Of a stretch of DNA of 64,000 nucleotides, positions 8,637 to 17,594 are shown piece by piece. A program made the position numbers and the translations under genes. Location of the stretch: assembly GCA_021772015.1 (NCBI GenBank), contig JAETNS010000005.1, positions 62,001 through 126,000 on the forward strand, read 5' to 3'. The stretch comes from Prevotellaceae bacterium. Its GTDB lineage: Bacteria; Bacteroidota; Bacteroidia; Bacteroidales; Muribaculaceae. Under the pieces are notes generated by a model. That model saw nothing but the letters and a program-made list of their open reading frames with translations. It did not search any database and had not been told where the DNA came from. Within the stretch, counting starts at the first letter, position 1; every line of letters begins with the position of its first letter.

Positions 8637-10151
8637 CTATCTTATGGATGAGATCGGCTCGATGAATCCGGTCGAACGCCCGGCGATCGCCGAGGTTATC
8701 CCGACAACTACGAGCCTGCCGGAACTGTCGGTGATGAACACCGGGCCGCCGGATGAGCCTTTCTCATAAGTGGTCTCTGTGGTAAGTATCATACCCTCCT
8801 GCAGGCCGTCGGCGGCGACTGTCGCCGATCCATAGACAGGGTTTATGTCATTGTATGAGTTGGCTCCCAATCCCAAAGGGAAGCTGAGGACCGTGAGTTT
8901 TGTGCCTCGCCGCAGATTGCGCGACGCGTCAGGGCTGAATGGCAACCCGCCGGAACGTCCGGCCTGGAATGTGGCGAAGTCACGGGCTCCCATCGGGGCG
9001 ATGGCCACCCGTTCGCCGGACCGGGTACGCTTCCACTGGTCGCCGCTGCGGTTAACCCTGCATTCGCTCGATTTGAACATTATCTTGTCGCCGGTGGGGG
9101 AGACAGCTCCTATGTAAGCGACCACCTTCCCGCCGTTGCTGGCCAGTATGTTGAGAGACAGCAGCTCTTCATCGGTCCCGTCTGCGCCTCCGAGGAAGTA
9201 CCACGGTTCGACCACATGGCGTGCTGTCACAAACCTCCCGTCAGAGAGGAGGAAACCTGTGCCTGACCAGCCTGGTATCTGCCCCTCGCCGTTGCCGCAT
9301 TCGATCTCGTAATGCTCTCCGCTGGGGGTTGTCACTTCGAATCCGAGAGCCATGACGAAGTAGACGCTCTTGTCGGCTATCTTCATGGCGCTTTCCGTGG
9401 CGGCTTGACCTGAAGGTGTGACGGCAACCGGGGCGGATGGATTGCTCCAGCCTCCGTTGATTCCGCCGCTTTGCGGCAACTGTCCGGCATCGAATCCCTG
9501 GCTTGCCTCCGGATATGCGCCCGGATTGACGGATTGTTGCTGTGCGGAGGAGTCTGACGACTGTTTTTGTTCAAGATTCTGCGCCACAAGTTCGTCAAGG
9601 CGGCGGTTGGCCGATGTCAGATCTGCGATTTTCCAGATTCCGAGACCAAGGGCGACGATGACCCCGATCCAGACAAGGAGCATCCAAGGGAACTTTCTCC
9701 GGCCGTCATTATCTCCGTACCCATGACCGGGATTTTGCGATACGGGAGGAGCCATCCCGGGGAAATTCTCATGACGGGTGCCTGCAGGGGGGATCAGTCC
9801 GGGGCGCAGGCTTGCCCCGAAGCGGGATTCAGGGAAAAAGACTCCAAGCCGTGGCCCGTCGGTAGAGAGGCGTATCTCGTCGCCGTTACGCAGCACTGTC
9901 GGGCGGAATATCCGTTGGCCGTTGACAAGTGTGGAGTTAGTGCCTGACAGAGGTTCTATGATATATTGCCCCTCTTGTCGGCGGATCAGGGCATGGCGGC
10001 GGCTGACTGTCGGGAAGTCATCATGGAAACGGACATCGGCGGCAGGGTCGCGGCCAAGCAAGACGGTATCCGAGGCTATCGGCTGCCGATAGCCGAAAGG
10101 ATGGAGCCTGTCAGCGTCGTGATATTCGAGGTAATATGTCGGGGAGGGCAT
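8637..10151 (-). CDS. FHA - transmembrane - trypsin-like serine protease fusion
   Basis: 504 aa from the ATG at 10151; the codon just before it is TTG, so I prefer the ATG. The N-terminal FHA domain (about 15-105) has GR, SRRHA and GTNSTLVNG motifs. One TM helix lies at about 154-174 (WMLLVWIGVIVALGLGIW), then a Gln/Ser-rich linker. The C-terminal trypsin/DegP-like domain (about 260-504) has an apparent triad: His in TARHVV (H312), Asp in ARDFATF (D391) and Ser in GSSGGP (S467). Topology places FHA in the cytoplasm and the protease in the periplasm, so a phospho-signal inside could control proteolysis outside. There is no PDZ domain. It lies 21 nt after the kinase-FHA gene. Confidence 0.9.
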   Translation of the reverse strand: MPSPTYYLEYHDADRLHPFGYRQPIASDTVLLGRDPAADVRFHDDFPTVSRRHALIRRQEGQYIIEPLSGTNSTLVNGQRIFRPTVLRNGDEIRLSTDGPRLGVFFPESRFGASLRPGLIPPAGTRHENFPGMAPPVSQNPGHGYGDNDGRRKFPWMLLVWIGVIVALGLGIWKIADLTSANRRLDELVAQNLEQKQSSDSSAQQQSVNPGAYPEASQGFDAGQLPQSGGINGGWSNPSAPVAVTPSGQAATESAMKIADKSVYFVMALGFEVTTPSGEHYEIECGNGEGQIPGWSGTGFLLSDGRFVTARHVVEPWYFLGGADGTDEELLSLNILASNGGKVVAYIGAVSPTGDKIMFKSSECRVNRSGDQWKRTRSGERVAIAPMGARDFATFQAGRSGGLPFSPDASRNLRRGTKLTVLSFPLGLGANSYNDINPVYGSATVAADGLQEGMILTTETTYEKGSSGGPVFITDSSGRLVVVGITSAIAGRSTGFIEPISSIR

Positions 10152-10172
10152 CAAAGTTGGTAGTGGTTGTTT

Positions 10173-11522
10173 TTATCCGAAGAAGGAGGAGTCGGCGACC
10201 TCCACTTTCAGTTTCGTGTCACCTACAGAGATGATGTCGCCGAAGTGGAGGGGCAACCCCTCGCGGTATGCTTCGCGCGAATTGACGAAAGTGCCGTTGG
10301 TCGACTGCCGCCAAGGTTCATCCCGGTCGTCGGGCATCCATTGGCCGTCACGTATCAGCCAGCATCCTGTGGCGGGATCGCGTTCGAGAGTGGCGTGACG
10401 GCGGCTGACATAGCTCGACCCTTCCTCGATGATGTCGATATGGTTGGAGGTGTGGATATCGGCGCGGCCAAGGGTCAGCATGTCGGTATGCAACGCGTTG
10501 GCCAGGTTGTCGAGGAAATATAGGCGGCCGAACTGGTCGCCGTGGACCACCCGCAGGCAGACATTTACGGCCGGAGCGGCGTATCCGTCGAAATCCTCCA
10601 CGCCGAATGAGTTGCGAGGCAGGGTGTCGAGTATTGACTGAGTGTCATACGGCAGTGTCCGCAGGGCATCCTCCGCGCTCTGGATGCGGCGTTTGAAGTC
10701 GGGATGCAGGCAGCCCTCAATGAAATCGGCCCATATTTCTCCTGAGGGAGCGGCGCACAATGTCTGTCTGTCCCATTCTCCTCTCTTTCCCCGGCCGAGA
10801 TAGTCGACCAGGTCGGAATCGGAGTCAAGAGGCCCGAAGGGGAGTTCGCCGGTCAGCAGCTGGTATGTCATTACCCCCAGGGAGAAAATATCGGTGGTGG
10901 GCAGTACTGTGGCCTCGCGGCGCGGGTCGGCCTGCTCCGGGGGCATGTAGGCGTATGTGCCGAAAATCTGTGCCGGCTTGCCGTTGCGTGATGACTGTGT
11001 CAGCCTCCTGTTGCGGTCTCCGGCTATACCGAAATCTGTAAGGGCATATGTGCCGTCGGCTTTGATCAGCACATTCTCCGGTTTCAGGTCGCGATGGACC
11101 TTCCCGTTGGCATGCAGCGCGCGGAGTCCCAACAGGGAGCATGCCGCCACCTTCGGCATATCCACGCGGGTCTGGGCGGCGAGCTGCAGAAGGTCTCCTC
11201 CGGGGCAGTAATCCATGACAATGTATGGATTGCCTTGCTCCATGCCGTGATATCGGGAGCATACCAGATACGGGCAATCGATCTGGCCGGTCTGAAACTC
11301 CATGTCAAACCGGGCCATGAGCGGCGGTCTTACCTCAACCGGCACTTCCCATAGTTTCAACAACTTGAGGGCAAATTGCATCGACGGGTAGCCATCGGCT
11401 TCCGGAGTCGAGACGAGATAGACAAGCCCGTAGCTCCCCTTGCCGAGAAGTTTCTCCACACGGTAGTATCCGTCGACGATGTCGCCGGGTTTGAAGTCTA
11501 TCCTGTCAGCTGGATTGCTCAT
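10173..11522 (-). CDS. Soluble Ser/Thr protein kinase with a C-terminal FHA domain
   Basis: 449 aa. The Hanks-type kinase (about 18-295) has Gly-loop GKGSYGLVY (27-35), ALK lysine K53, HRDLKPEN with D145, DFG at 163-165 and a PPE motif in the activation segment. The C-terminal 120 residues form an FHA domain (TLGRADIH, SRRHATLE, STNGTFVNS). I see no TM, so it should be cytoplasmic. The FHA tail may bind its own phosphothreonines or those of the membrane kinase, giving a relay. Unlike the repeat kinase in this operon it is a conventional RD kinase. It lies 73 nt after the zinc-ribbon gene and 21 nt before the protease gene. Confidence 0.93.
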   Translation of the reverse strand: MSNPADRIDFKPGDIVDGYYRVEKLLGKGSYGLVYLVSTPEADGYPSMQFALKLLKLWEVPVEVRPPLMARFDMEFQTGQIDCPYLVCSRYHGMEQGNPYIVMDYCPGGDLLQLAAQTRVDMPKVAACSLLGLRALHANGKVHRDLKPENVLIKADGTYALTDFGIAGDRNRRLTQSSRNGKPAQIFGTYAYMPPEQADPRREATVLPTTDIFSLGVMTYQLLTGELPFGPLDSDSDLVDYLGRGKRGEWDRQTLCAAPSGEIWADFIEGCLHPDFKRRIQSAEDALRTLPYDTQSILDTLPRNSFGVEDFDGYAAPAVNVCLRVVHGDQFGRLYFLDNLANALHTDMLTLGRADIHTSNHIDIIEEGSSYVSRRHATLERDPATGCWLIRDGQWMPDDRDEPWRQSTNGTFVNSREAYREGLPLHFGDIISVGDTKLKVEVADSSFFG

Positions 11523-11595
11523 GGTGGAATCTTTTTTGAATTAACGGGTGTGAGAATTCGGGCACGAGCCGAAGGGTTGCCTTTTTGGCGGAGAG

Positions 11596-12567
11596 CTATT
11601 CGTGGAATATGAAGAGACGGTTGCCCAACAGTATCATGTCGCCGTCATGAAGCTCGTGACCATTGGCGGGATGGATGAAAGTGGTCTGCTGGTCGGAAAG
11701 GTCGGTGATGACCCATTTGCCGTCGCGTTTGGCGATCGATGCCTGTTGGCGCGAGGTGATCGACAGGTTTTCGGGATCGGTGTTTGCCCGGTTGAGTATT
11801 GCCTCCTGCCCTTCGAATTTCAATGTCGCGGGAGCTTCGGCCTCGTTGACTTTCTGGACGGGAGAGAGGGTGAACTTCGGGGTCGTTTCCGGGGCTGCTG
11901 CGGTGTATACATTCACTGTGCCGCGATACTTGGCTCCTTGTCCCGGTGACGGCTGTCCTGCCGCCGGGGCGTGTGGGGCGGCGGATTCCTGTCGGGCAGG
12001 TTGCGGAGCCGGAGCTGTCGCTTCGGGGAAACCTATGATGGTAGGCCGATGATGGCCTCCCTGTGGTTTGGGCTGCTGAGGTGACGGGTTGGCAGCCGGT
12101 CCTCCTGCCGGGACGGGGCGTACACCGGCCGGAGTGAATGCCGCAGGAGCGGGAGTGCCCTGTGGCATGGGGGCCACGGCGGGATTGGCAGGCCGCGGAG
12201 CCGGGCGGGATGCAGGTGCTATCTGGTATAGGCAGTTAGGGCATTCGGTCATTCCCGGGCGCAAGGGATAGCCGCAGCGGGGACAGACATTGGGGTTGGC
12301 CGGGGCGACAGGGCGAGGGCCGGGATTTCTCTCCTCTTTCCGTGGCGCAGGAGCAGGCGCAGGCAGCCCGGGCATCGGAGGGACAGGTACCGGCCCTTTA
12401 TGTGAACCGCCGACACCCTGGGGATTGCCGGGAACCTCCGGATTATTGACGACTGTCGGGTTATGCCCCGAAAGGTTCTGGTTGGGTGTCGCTTCGAGGT
12501 GAGCGCCGCATTTTATGCAGTTTTTTTCGCCGGGACGGTTTGGCCAGCCGCAGTTCTTGCACTTCAT
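11596..12567 (-). CDS. Double zinc-ribbon protein with a degenerate C-terminal FHA domain
   Basis: 323 aa, apparently the first gene of the phospho-signalling operon. An N-terminal CxxC...CxxC zinc ribbon uses C3, C6, C17 and C20. A second ribbon (CPRCGYPL...CPNC) lies near residue 95-112. The middle is a long Pro/Ala/Gly-rich disordered linker with scattered Thr, a plausible kinase target. Residues about 245-323 have an FHA-like strand pattern, but key ligand residues are changed: SRQQAS stands where SRxHA is usual, and the STNGTxxNG motif is not conserved. It may therefore be a scaffold rather than a phosphothreonine reader. I see no TM, so it is probably cytoplasmic. Confidence 0.8.
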   Translation of the reverse strand: MKCKNCGWPNRPGEKNCIKCGAHLEATPNQNLSGHNPTVVNNPEVPGNPQGVGGSHKGPVPVPPMPGLPAPAPAPRKEERNPGPRPVAPANPNVCPRCGYPLRPGMTECPNCLYQIAPASRPAPRPANPAVAPMPQGTPAPAAFTPAGVRPVPAGGPAANPSPQQPKPQGGHHRPTIIGFPEATAPAPQPARQESAAPHAPAAGQPSPGQGAKYRGTVNVYTAAAPETTPKFTLSPVQKVNEAEAPATLKFEGQEAILNRANTDPENLSITSRQQASIAKRDGKWVITDLSDQQTTFIHPANGHELHDGDMILLGNRLFIFHE

Positions 12568-12608
12568 GTATCGTGGTATTTAGGAATTATCGATGATTGT
12601 CTTTCCCA

Positions 12609-12616
12609 CAAAATTA
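12609..12616 (-). promoter_or_regulatory. Candidate -7 box for the phospho-signalling operon
   Basis: On the minus strand this reads TAATTTTG, an exact TAnnTTTG match about 42 nt before the first ATG (12567). A second overlapping-style match (TATTTTTG) lies at 12617-12624. A weak -33 candidate (ATTG, 12638-12641) is 21 nt away. It is the only substantial gap upstream of the eight genes. Confidence 0.4.
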
Positions 12617-12681
12617 CAAAAATAATTCTCAAAAGTCAATGCCGCAGGTTATTCTTTTGTTATCATTGACTTTTTTTACAC

Positions 12682-12718
12682 CAATTCCCCCGGTTTTCGT
12701 GTGAAGCCGGGGGAATTG
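12682..12718 (-). terminator. Hairpin after the M18 aminopeptidase gene
   Basis: Arms of 15 nt at 12682-12696 and 12704-12718 pair with one G-U, with a 7-nt loop, GC-rich core CCCCCGG/CCGGGGG. It lies 30 nt beyond the aminopeptidase stop. There is no U-run on the minus strand, so it may act as a 3' end stabiliser or a Rho-assisted terminator. Confidence 0.55.
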
Positions 12719-12747
12719 ATATGTCGCGAGCGGTTACCGCAGTAGGA

Positions 12748-14031
12748 TCAGAGGTCGTAGAATGTTGTGAATGCAGAGATTATCGACAAGTGGTCGGCCA
12801 CCGAGGCGGTTTCGCGGCAGGAATGCATGGCCCATTGCGGCGCGCCCATGTCGACCCCGTCAAGCTCGATCTGCGAGGTCAGGATGTTGCCGAGGGTGGA
12901 TCCTCCGGGAGTGTCGCTGTGGTTGACGAATACCTGGCATCCTACCCCCGCGTTGTCGCATATCGAGCGGAAGATTGCCGCCGACCGCGCGTCGGTCATG
13001 TATTTGCAGTTGGCGTTGATCTTGACCACAGGGCCGTCGCCGGGAACAGGATGGTTTGTGGGATCCTGTTTTGACGGATAGTTGGGATGCAGGGCGTGGC
13101 CATTGTCTGCCGAGATCATGAATGATGAGGCCACCGCGCGGGAATATGTCTCATAATCTCCGCATATCCGCCGTAGGATGGCACTGAGTATCGGTGAGGC
13201 GGCTCCCTGTTTCGTCCCCGAACCGGTCTCCTCGTTGTCGAATATTGCCATCACCCGGGTCATGGTGTTTTCCCCATTGGTCGACGATGCCGTCAGGGCC
13301 GAGACTGCGGCGTGGGCCATCTCCAGGTCATCGATGCGGCCAGAGGAGATGAATTCCTCGTTCAGCCCGAAGAGACACGCAGGGGTCGTGTCATAGAGGG
13401 TGAGGTCGAAGTCAAGGATCTCTTCAGGTGAGACCCCAAGCTCATCAGCCACCATGCGGGTGAGCAACCCTTTTCCCTCCTCTTTGGAGGCCACACGCCC
13501 CAATACCGGGAGCATGTCGCGTTGTTTCGACAGAGGATTGCCGTCGTTGACCGACCGGTTGTAGTGGATTGCAAGGTGGGGAATGGTAAGCAGCGGGCGG
13601 TAGAAGTTGATCATCCGCGTGACAGGACGGAGAGGGGAATCTCCCCGGAGGATGACGCGCCCCGAAATCGATAACGGGCGGTCAAACCAGGTGTAGAGTA
13701 TCGGGCCGCCGTAAACCTCGGTGTTGAGGGTCACTACCCCGCCTTCGTTCACGATCTCGGCATTCGGTTTTATGCGGAAACCGGGGGAATCGGAGTGGGC
13801 GGAGATTATCTTGAATCCGGCTGCAGGGTCGGTTCCCACTATGAAAGCGAACACAGCCGAGGAGTTCTTGACCACGTAATGTCGGTCGCCGGGTCGGAGA
13901 TTCCATTGCCCGCTCATGTCAAGAGGGGTGAATCCGGCGCGGTCGAGACGTTCGGTCAGATTGCTGACGGCAAGGAAATTACAAGGCGACTCGTTGAGAA
14001 ACTGCAGCAAGTCGGAGGTCAGAGAGTTCAT
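12748..14031 (-). CDS. apeB: M18 family aminopeptidase
   Basis: 427 aa, the usual length for M18 aspartyl-type aminopeptidases. It removes N-terminal residues, often acidic ones, from peptides in the cytoplasm. Metal-site motifs are visible: HSDSPGF (near residue 90), DNEETGS in the middle, and NHSDTPGGST near the C-terminus. No signal peptide. It lies 38 nt after the OstA-like gene and is followed by a hairpin, so it is probably the last gene of the surA-ostA-apeB transcript; no functional link to the envelope genes is obvious. The symbol is by family similarity. Confidence 0.92.
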   Translation of the reverse strand: MNSLTSDLLQFLNESPCNFLAVSNLTERLDRAGFTPLDMSGQWNLRPGDRHYVVKNSSAVFAFIVGTDPAAGFKIISAHSDSPGFRIKPNAEIVNEGGVVTLNTEVYGGPILYTWFDRPLSISGRVILRGDSPLRPVTRMINFYRPLLTIPHLAIHYNRSVNDGNPLSKQRDMLPVLGRVASKEEGKGLLTRMVADELGVSPEEILDFDLTLYDTTPACLFGLNEEFISSGRIDDLEMAHAAVSALTASSTNGENTMTRVMAIFDNEETGSGTKQGAASPILSAILRRICGDYETYSRAVASSFMISADNGHALHPNYPSKQDPTNHPVPGDGPVVKINANCKYMTDARSAAIFRSICDNAGVGCQVFVNHSDTPGGSTLGNILTSQIELDGVDMGAPQWAMHSCRETASVADHLSIISAFTTFYDL

Positions 14032-14069
14032 GTCAGGTTGTTTTTGATGGTTGTCAGGTAATTAGCTGC

Positions 14070-16025
14070 TCACTGGCGACGGGATGTCCCGAAGGGTGGT
14101 TCGGCGAACAGGTCGCGCATTTCTTTGGGAATCACGAATACTTCTTCCGGTTTGCGGGGACGCAATGGTTCGAACCAGCGGAACTGGGGCAGATAATAAA
14201 GCTGCCGTTTTGCCAGATACAGCGGGGTCATTGTCCCGGAGGTCTCCGGCCAGAGCTTCATGCGCTTTAGCTCCTGATTCAGGAAGTCAGCGGCCATGTA
14301 TGAGCTTTCGAGGTTGGCGATCTTGTTGTAGGTGGAGTCGTTCTCCTGCGGCAGCATGATCGCCTGGACATTCCCGCTCACGTCGAGATGGCGGAGCTCT
14401 CCGTCAACGAAAGTCGCATACATCTCTTTCCCGGTAAGCTGGTTGTAAAATTCCTCGTCGATATGCTCGGCGACAAACCCGAAGTCGGGAAGTCTGGCCC
14501 AGTCGACGGTAGAGTCATTCATGTGGAGTATGATCTTGTTGCCGAAGATCTGCTTGTTCTCGTTCCACACGACCGGATGCCGGTCGAGATGGAGCAGGGA
14601 GTCTTTGCTTACGAAGGTCATTGAGTCACATAACCCTTGGAGATCGACACGGAAGAACTTGACATTGGGGTGAGCCACAAGATAATGCACCGTGTCGGCT
14701 TGAACGGAAATCGAATCCTTGATTACTTCTTCGATGGAATCTTGCGAGATCGCCACCATATCCCTTGTGGCGATGGAGTCGACCACGTAGGGGACTTCTG
14801 TAAGGGAGTCTGGCACAGCGGCCAAGTCGGTGATTGTGTCGGCCATGACGATTGTATCGCCACTGACGATTGTGTCAGCCACGGCGGAGAGACCCTTGAC
14901 GGAATCCGAAAGGAGGGGAGAAAGAGGCGCGGCGGGACGGTTTGCCCGTTTCGCCGGTCGGGTCGCCGTGGAGTCTGCCGGAAACACGCGGCGGAATGTC
15001 ATGATGGTGTCGCCGTGGAGATAGAGAGTGTCTTTCTGGGAATATTCCTTGGCCAGGGCGTGGCCATAGACACGCGCGCTGTCAGAGTTCTCGTAATAGA
15101 ATCCGTAATCTCCGAGCAGGGTTACTTTCTTTGTCGTGTCTACCATCTCTATGTTGCCGAACGCCTCACCGAAGCCGGTGATCTGGTCGTAATAGAGGGT
15201 GTCGCCGGTCAGGGTGTTGCCATTCTTGGCGACTACAAGGGAGCGACGGTAGAGGTCAGCTACCTGTGTGTCGGTATTGTACACACCGTCGGAGGTGTGG
15301 ATGGTGCCGTCTTTCGATATGATTGTCGAGACGGTGTCGAGGATGGCGATGTGGGTGTTGGTGTTGTAGAGCATCTGCTCCGAGAAGATGTCGAGAGTGT
15401 CGCCGTCGCGCAGGCTGTGAAGCTCAACCCGGTCACGGAAAAGCGCGTCTTTGGTGGTAGGGGAATATTCTCCGTACCATGAGATGAGACGGTTTTTGGG
15501 ATCGGTCAACACTCCTCCCACTTCGTAATATCCCAGGTCAATTCCGAGGTCATAGTTGAAGACATCTGTCGTGAGGGTGACATCGCGGTTGATTAGCTTG
15601 ACTTTCTTCCCGAAGTCGGCATACAGGACGGCAAGCTGGGTGGTGTCGGCGTAGATCAGCTCGTCGGCATAGACGAAAAGGGTATCGCCCTGACGCATCC
15701 TGACATTTCCGTATGCCTCTATCGCTCCGGGAGCGTCGTAGAAATGCGCGCTGTCGCAATACATGAACATGCCTCCCCTGCGGAACTCTACATTTCCGAC
15801 GACTATCTGGTAATCGTCTCCCGCTCCTTTCTTGAGGATGTCGGCGCGCTCGAGGAAGACACGCCCGGTCTGGTTGCGGTTGGCTGTCGGTATGGTCGGG
15901 CGGATGGGGGTGGTGTCGCGGCGCATCGAGCCTTTGCGGGGTGTCTGGGCGAACACCGACAAGACCACCATGACCATCACTGCCGGCGACAGCCAATGCA
16001 ATCCGCTGAAATTCTTCCGTTTCAA
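14070..16025 (-). CDS. OstA-like protein (LptA/LptD-N family), TTG start
   Basis: 651 aa starting at TTG (16025); no in-frame ATG lies upstream after the previous gene, and this start gives a good signal peptide (KRK basic region, then hydrophobic segment to VFAQ). The mature protein is a long series of beta-jellyroll strands of the OstA/LptA type (units like VVGNVEFRRGG, AYGNVRMRQGD, GDTLYYDQ) over roughly 60-340. A Thr/Asp-rich middle and a second set of strands follow. In Bacteroidales this family is taken to help carry lipopolysaccharide across the periplasm. It lies 36 nt after the SurA-like chaperone gene, which fits outer-membrane assembly. The ATG at codon 17 would destroy the signal peptide. 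Confidence 0.85.
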   Translation of the reverse strand: MKRKNFSGLHWLSPAVMVMVVLSVFAQTPRKGSMRRDTTPIRPTIPTANRNQTGRVFLERADILKKGAGDDYQIVVGNVEFRRGGMFMYCDSAHFYDAPGAIEAYGNVRMRQGDTLFVYADELIYADTTQLAVLYADFGKKVKLINRDVTLTTDVFNYDLGIDLGYYEVGGVLTDPKNRLISWYGEYSPTTKDALFRDRVELHSLRDGDTLDIFSEQMLYNTNTHIAILDTVSTIISKDGTIHTSDGVYNTDTQVADLYRRSLVVAKNGNTLTGDTLYYDQITGFGEAFGNIEMVDTTKKVTLLGDYGFYYENSDSARVYGHALAKEYSQKDTLYLHGDTIMTFRRVFPADSTATRPAKRANRPAAPLSPLLSDSVKGLSAVADTIVSGDTIVMADTITDLAAVPDSLTEVPYVVDSIATRDMVAISQDSIEEVIKDSISVQADTVHYLVAHPNVKFFRVDLQGLCDSMTFVSKDSLLHLDRHPVVWNENKQIFGNKIILHMNDSTVDWARLPDFGFVAEHIDEEFYNQLTGKEMYATFVDGELRHLDVSGNVQAIMLPQENDSTYNKIANLESSYMAADFLNQELKRMKLWPETSGTMTPLYLAKRQLYYLPQFRWFEPLRPRKPEEVFVIPKEMRDLFAEPPFGTSRRQ

Positions 16026-16061
16026 ATCTTTGTCATTGAGGGGGAGACTGTCTGCCGGCCT

Positions 16062-17435
16062 TTATTTCCGGATCCATTCGGGGTGCTGGAACTCGCAGTC
16101 GGCCCAGTTGTCCTCGATCTTGACATATGTGTCGCGGATCTTTTTGGCAAGCCACTCCTTGACCATTTTCTGCTTTGCCGAATTTTCATACATCCCCTTG
16201 ATGGTCTGGTAGTCATCGGAGATATTGGCGCGGTGGGCCGGTATGCGCTGGGTCAGCTTTACGATGGCGACGATGTCGCGGTCACGTTTGGGGTCTTTCA
16301 TGATGAACGCCTCGGAGACATCGCCTACATTCATCTTGTCGATGACTTTAGCCACCTCCTGCGGAAGGTCTTTCATCTCGAACCGGGTCGTTCCGGTCGA
16401 CTGGTTGATCATGCGCCCCTGGTTGTTGCGGGTGTCTTTGTCCTGGGAGAGGATAGGGGCTGCCTCCTCGAATGTGAACCGCTTGTGGGTCACGATGTTC
16501 GCCCTGACGGAGTCGAGGCGATGGACCGCTTCGGTCAGCTCCTGGTCGGAGACTTTCGGACGCAACAGTATGTGGCGGGTATTGACGCGGTCGCCGCGTT
16601 TCTCTATGAGTTGAATGATATGGTAGCCGTATTGGGTCTCCACGATCTTGGAGACTTTCTTGGAGTCGTTGAGGTTGAAGGCCACGGCGGCGTATTCCGG
16701 CTCAAGATGGCCACGCCCCATGAAACCGATCTCACCGCCGCGTACGCTTGATCCGGGATCCTCGCTGTAGAGGATGGCGAGGGTAGAGAAGTCACCCTCA
16801 CCCTTGTTGACACGGTCGGCATACTGGCGCAGGCGCGACTTGACATCGTCGATCTCCTCCTGTGGGATCTTGGGGTTGATGGTGATTATCTCGCATTCGA
16901 CCTGCAGCGGCACGAAGGGTATGGAGTCCTGTGGCAGGGAGGCGAAATAACGCTGCACGTCGCTGGGGGTGACTTTGAGATCCTTTGTCAGGGAGCTTTG
17001 TACCTGCTGGATGCGGTATTGGTTGCGCATCATGTCTGACAGCTGGTCGCGGAATTCCGACATCGGCTTGCGGAAGTACTCTTCGAGTTTCTCCTTGCTG
17101 CCGAGGTTGGTGATCAGGTAGTTGAGACGCTGGTCTACGGCCAGCGACACCATTGACTCCTGGACTTCGACGGTGTCCATGTCGGCCTGGTGGAGAAACA
17201 GTTTCTCTATGGCGAGCTGCTCGGGAACGACGCAATAGGGATCACCGTTGACGGGTGTCTTCTCATACAGCATCTGCTGGTAAGCCTCCTCGATCTCGCT
17301 CTTGTAGATGGGCTGGTCGCCGACCATCCAGGCGACCTCGTCGATTATGTTGTTGCCGGGTGTGCCGGGAGCGGCTATGGATGCCAGGGCAATGGCTGCG
17401 GCTCCCAGAAGCGACAATAACGGTTTTTTCTTCAT
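16062..17435 (-). CDS. SurA-like periplasmic peptidyl-prolyl isomerase with parvulin domains
   Basis: 457 aa from the ATG at 17435, which opens a signal peptide (MKKKPLLSLLGAAAIALASIAAP); the upstream ATG at 17468 would hide it. A SurA-type N-terminal chaperone region (about 30-160) is followed by two parvulin/PpiC modules (about 170-275 with GEIGFMGRG and YGYHIIQL, and about 280-385 with RHILL). It is expected to chaperone outer-membrane proteins in the periplasm. It heads the operon with the OstA-like gene. The second module is less conserved and may be non-catalytic, as in some SurA proteins. Confidence 0.9.
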   Translation of the reverse strand: MKKKPLLSLLGAAAIALASIAAPGTPGNNIIDEVAWMVGDQPIYKSEIEEAYQQMLYEKTPVNGDPYCVVPEQLAIEKLFLHQADMDTVEVQESMVSLAVDQRLNYLITNLGSKEKLEEYFRKPMSEFRDQLSDMMRNQYRIQQVQSSLTKDLKVTPSDVQRYFASLPQDSIPFVPLQVECEIITINPKIPQEEIDDVKSRLRQYADRVNKGEGDFSTLAILYSEDPGSSVRGGEIGFMGRGHLEPEYAAVAFNLNDSKKVSKIVETQYGYHIIQLIEKRGDRVNTRHILLRPKVSDQELTEAVHRLDSVRANIVTHKRFTFEEAAPILSQDKDTRNNQGRMINQSTGTTRFEMKDLPQEVAKVIDKMNVGDVSEAFIMKDPKRDRDIVAIVKLTQRIPAHRANISDDYQTIKGMYENSAKQKMVKEWLAKKIRDTYVKIEDNWADCEFQHPEWIRK

Positions 17436-17469
17436 GATTGTGTAAGTATCTTCGATGACGAATTTCACG

Positions 17470-17477
17470 CAAAGTTA
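17470..17477 (-). promoter_or_regulatory. Candidate -7 box for the surA-like operon
   Basis: Reads TAACTTTG on the minus strand, an exact TAnnTTTG, 34 nt upstream of the chosen ATG at 17435. No -33 TTTG at the expected 20-nt spacing. Confidence 0.45.
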
Positions 17478-17516
17478 CATCATCTTTTCCAAACATTGGT
17501 GTTAATAGACCGTAAT

Positions 17517-17548
17517 TTTGCACTTTAGCTGGAAAAAGCCTAACTTTG
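17517..17548 (+). promoter_or_regulatory. Bacteroidota-type promoter for the TPR regulator
   Basis: TTTG at 17517-17520, exactly 20 nt, then TAACTTTG at 17541-17548. This is a full match to the Bacteroidota primary sigma consensus. The start codon of the downstream gene is at 17595, leaving a leader of about 40 nt. Confidence 0.75.
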
Positions 17549-17594
17549 CATATCATTAATATTCCGCGAGAGCGCCCCCGCGCCTATTGCCCCC

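Noticed and set aside
14637-15482. 281-codon plus-strand open frame
   Set aside because: Antisense to the OstA-like gene; composition is typical of a shadow frame.
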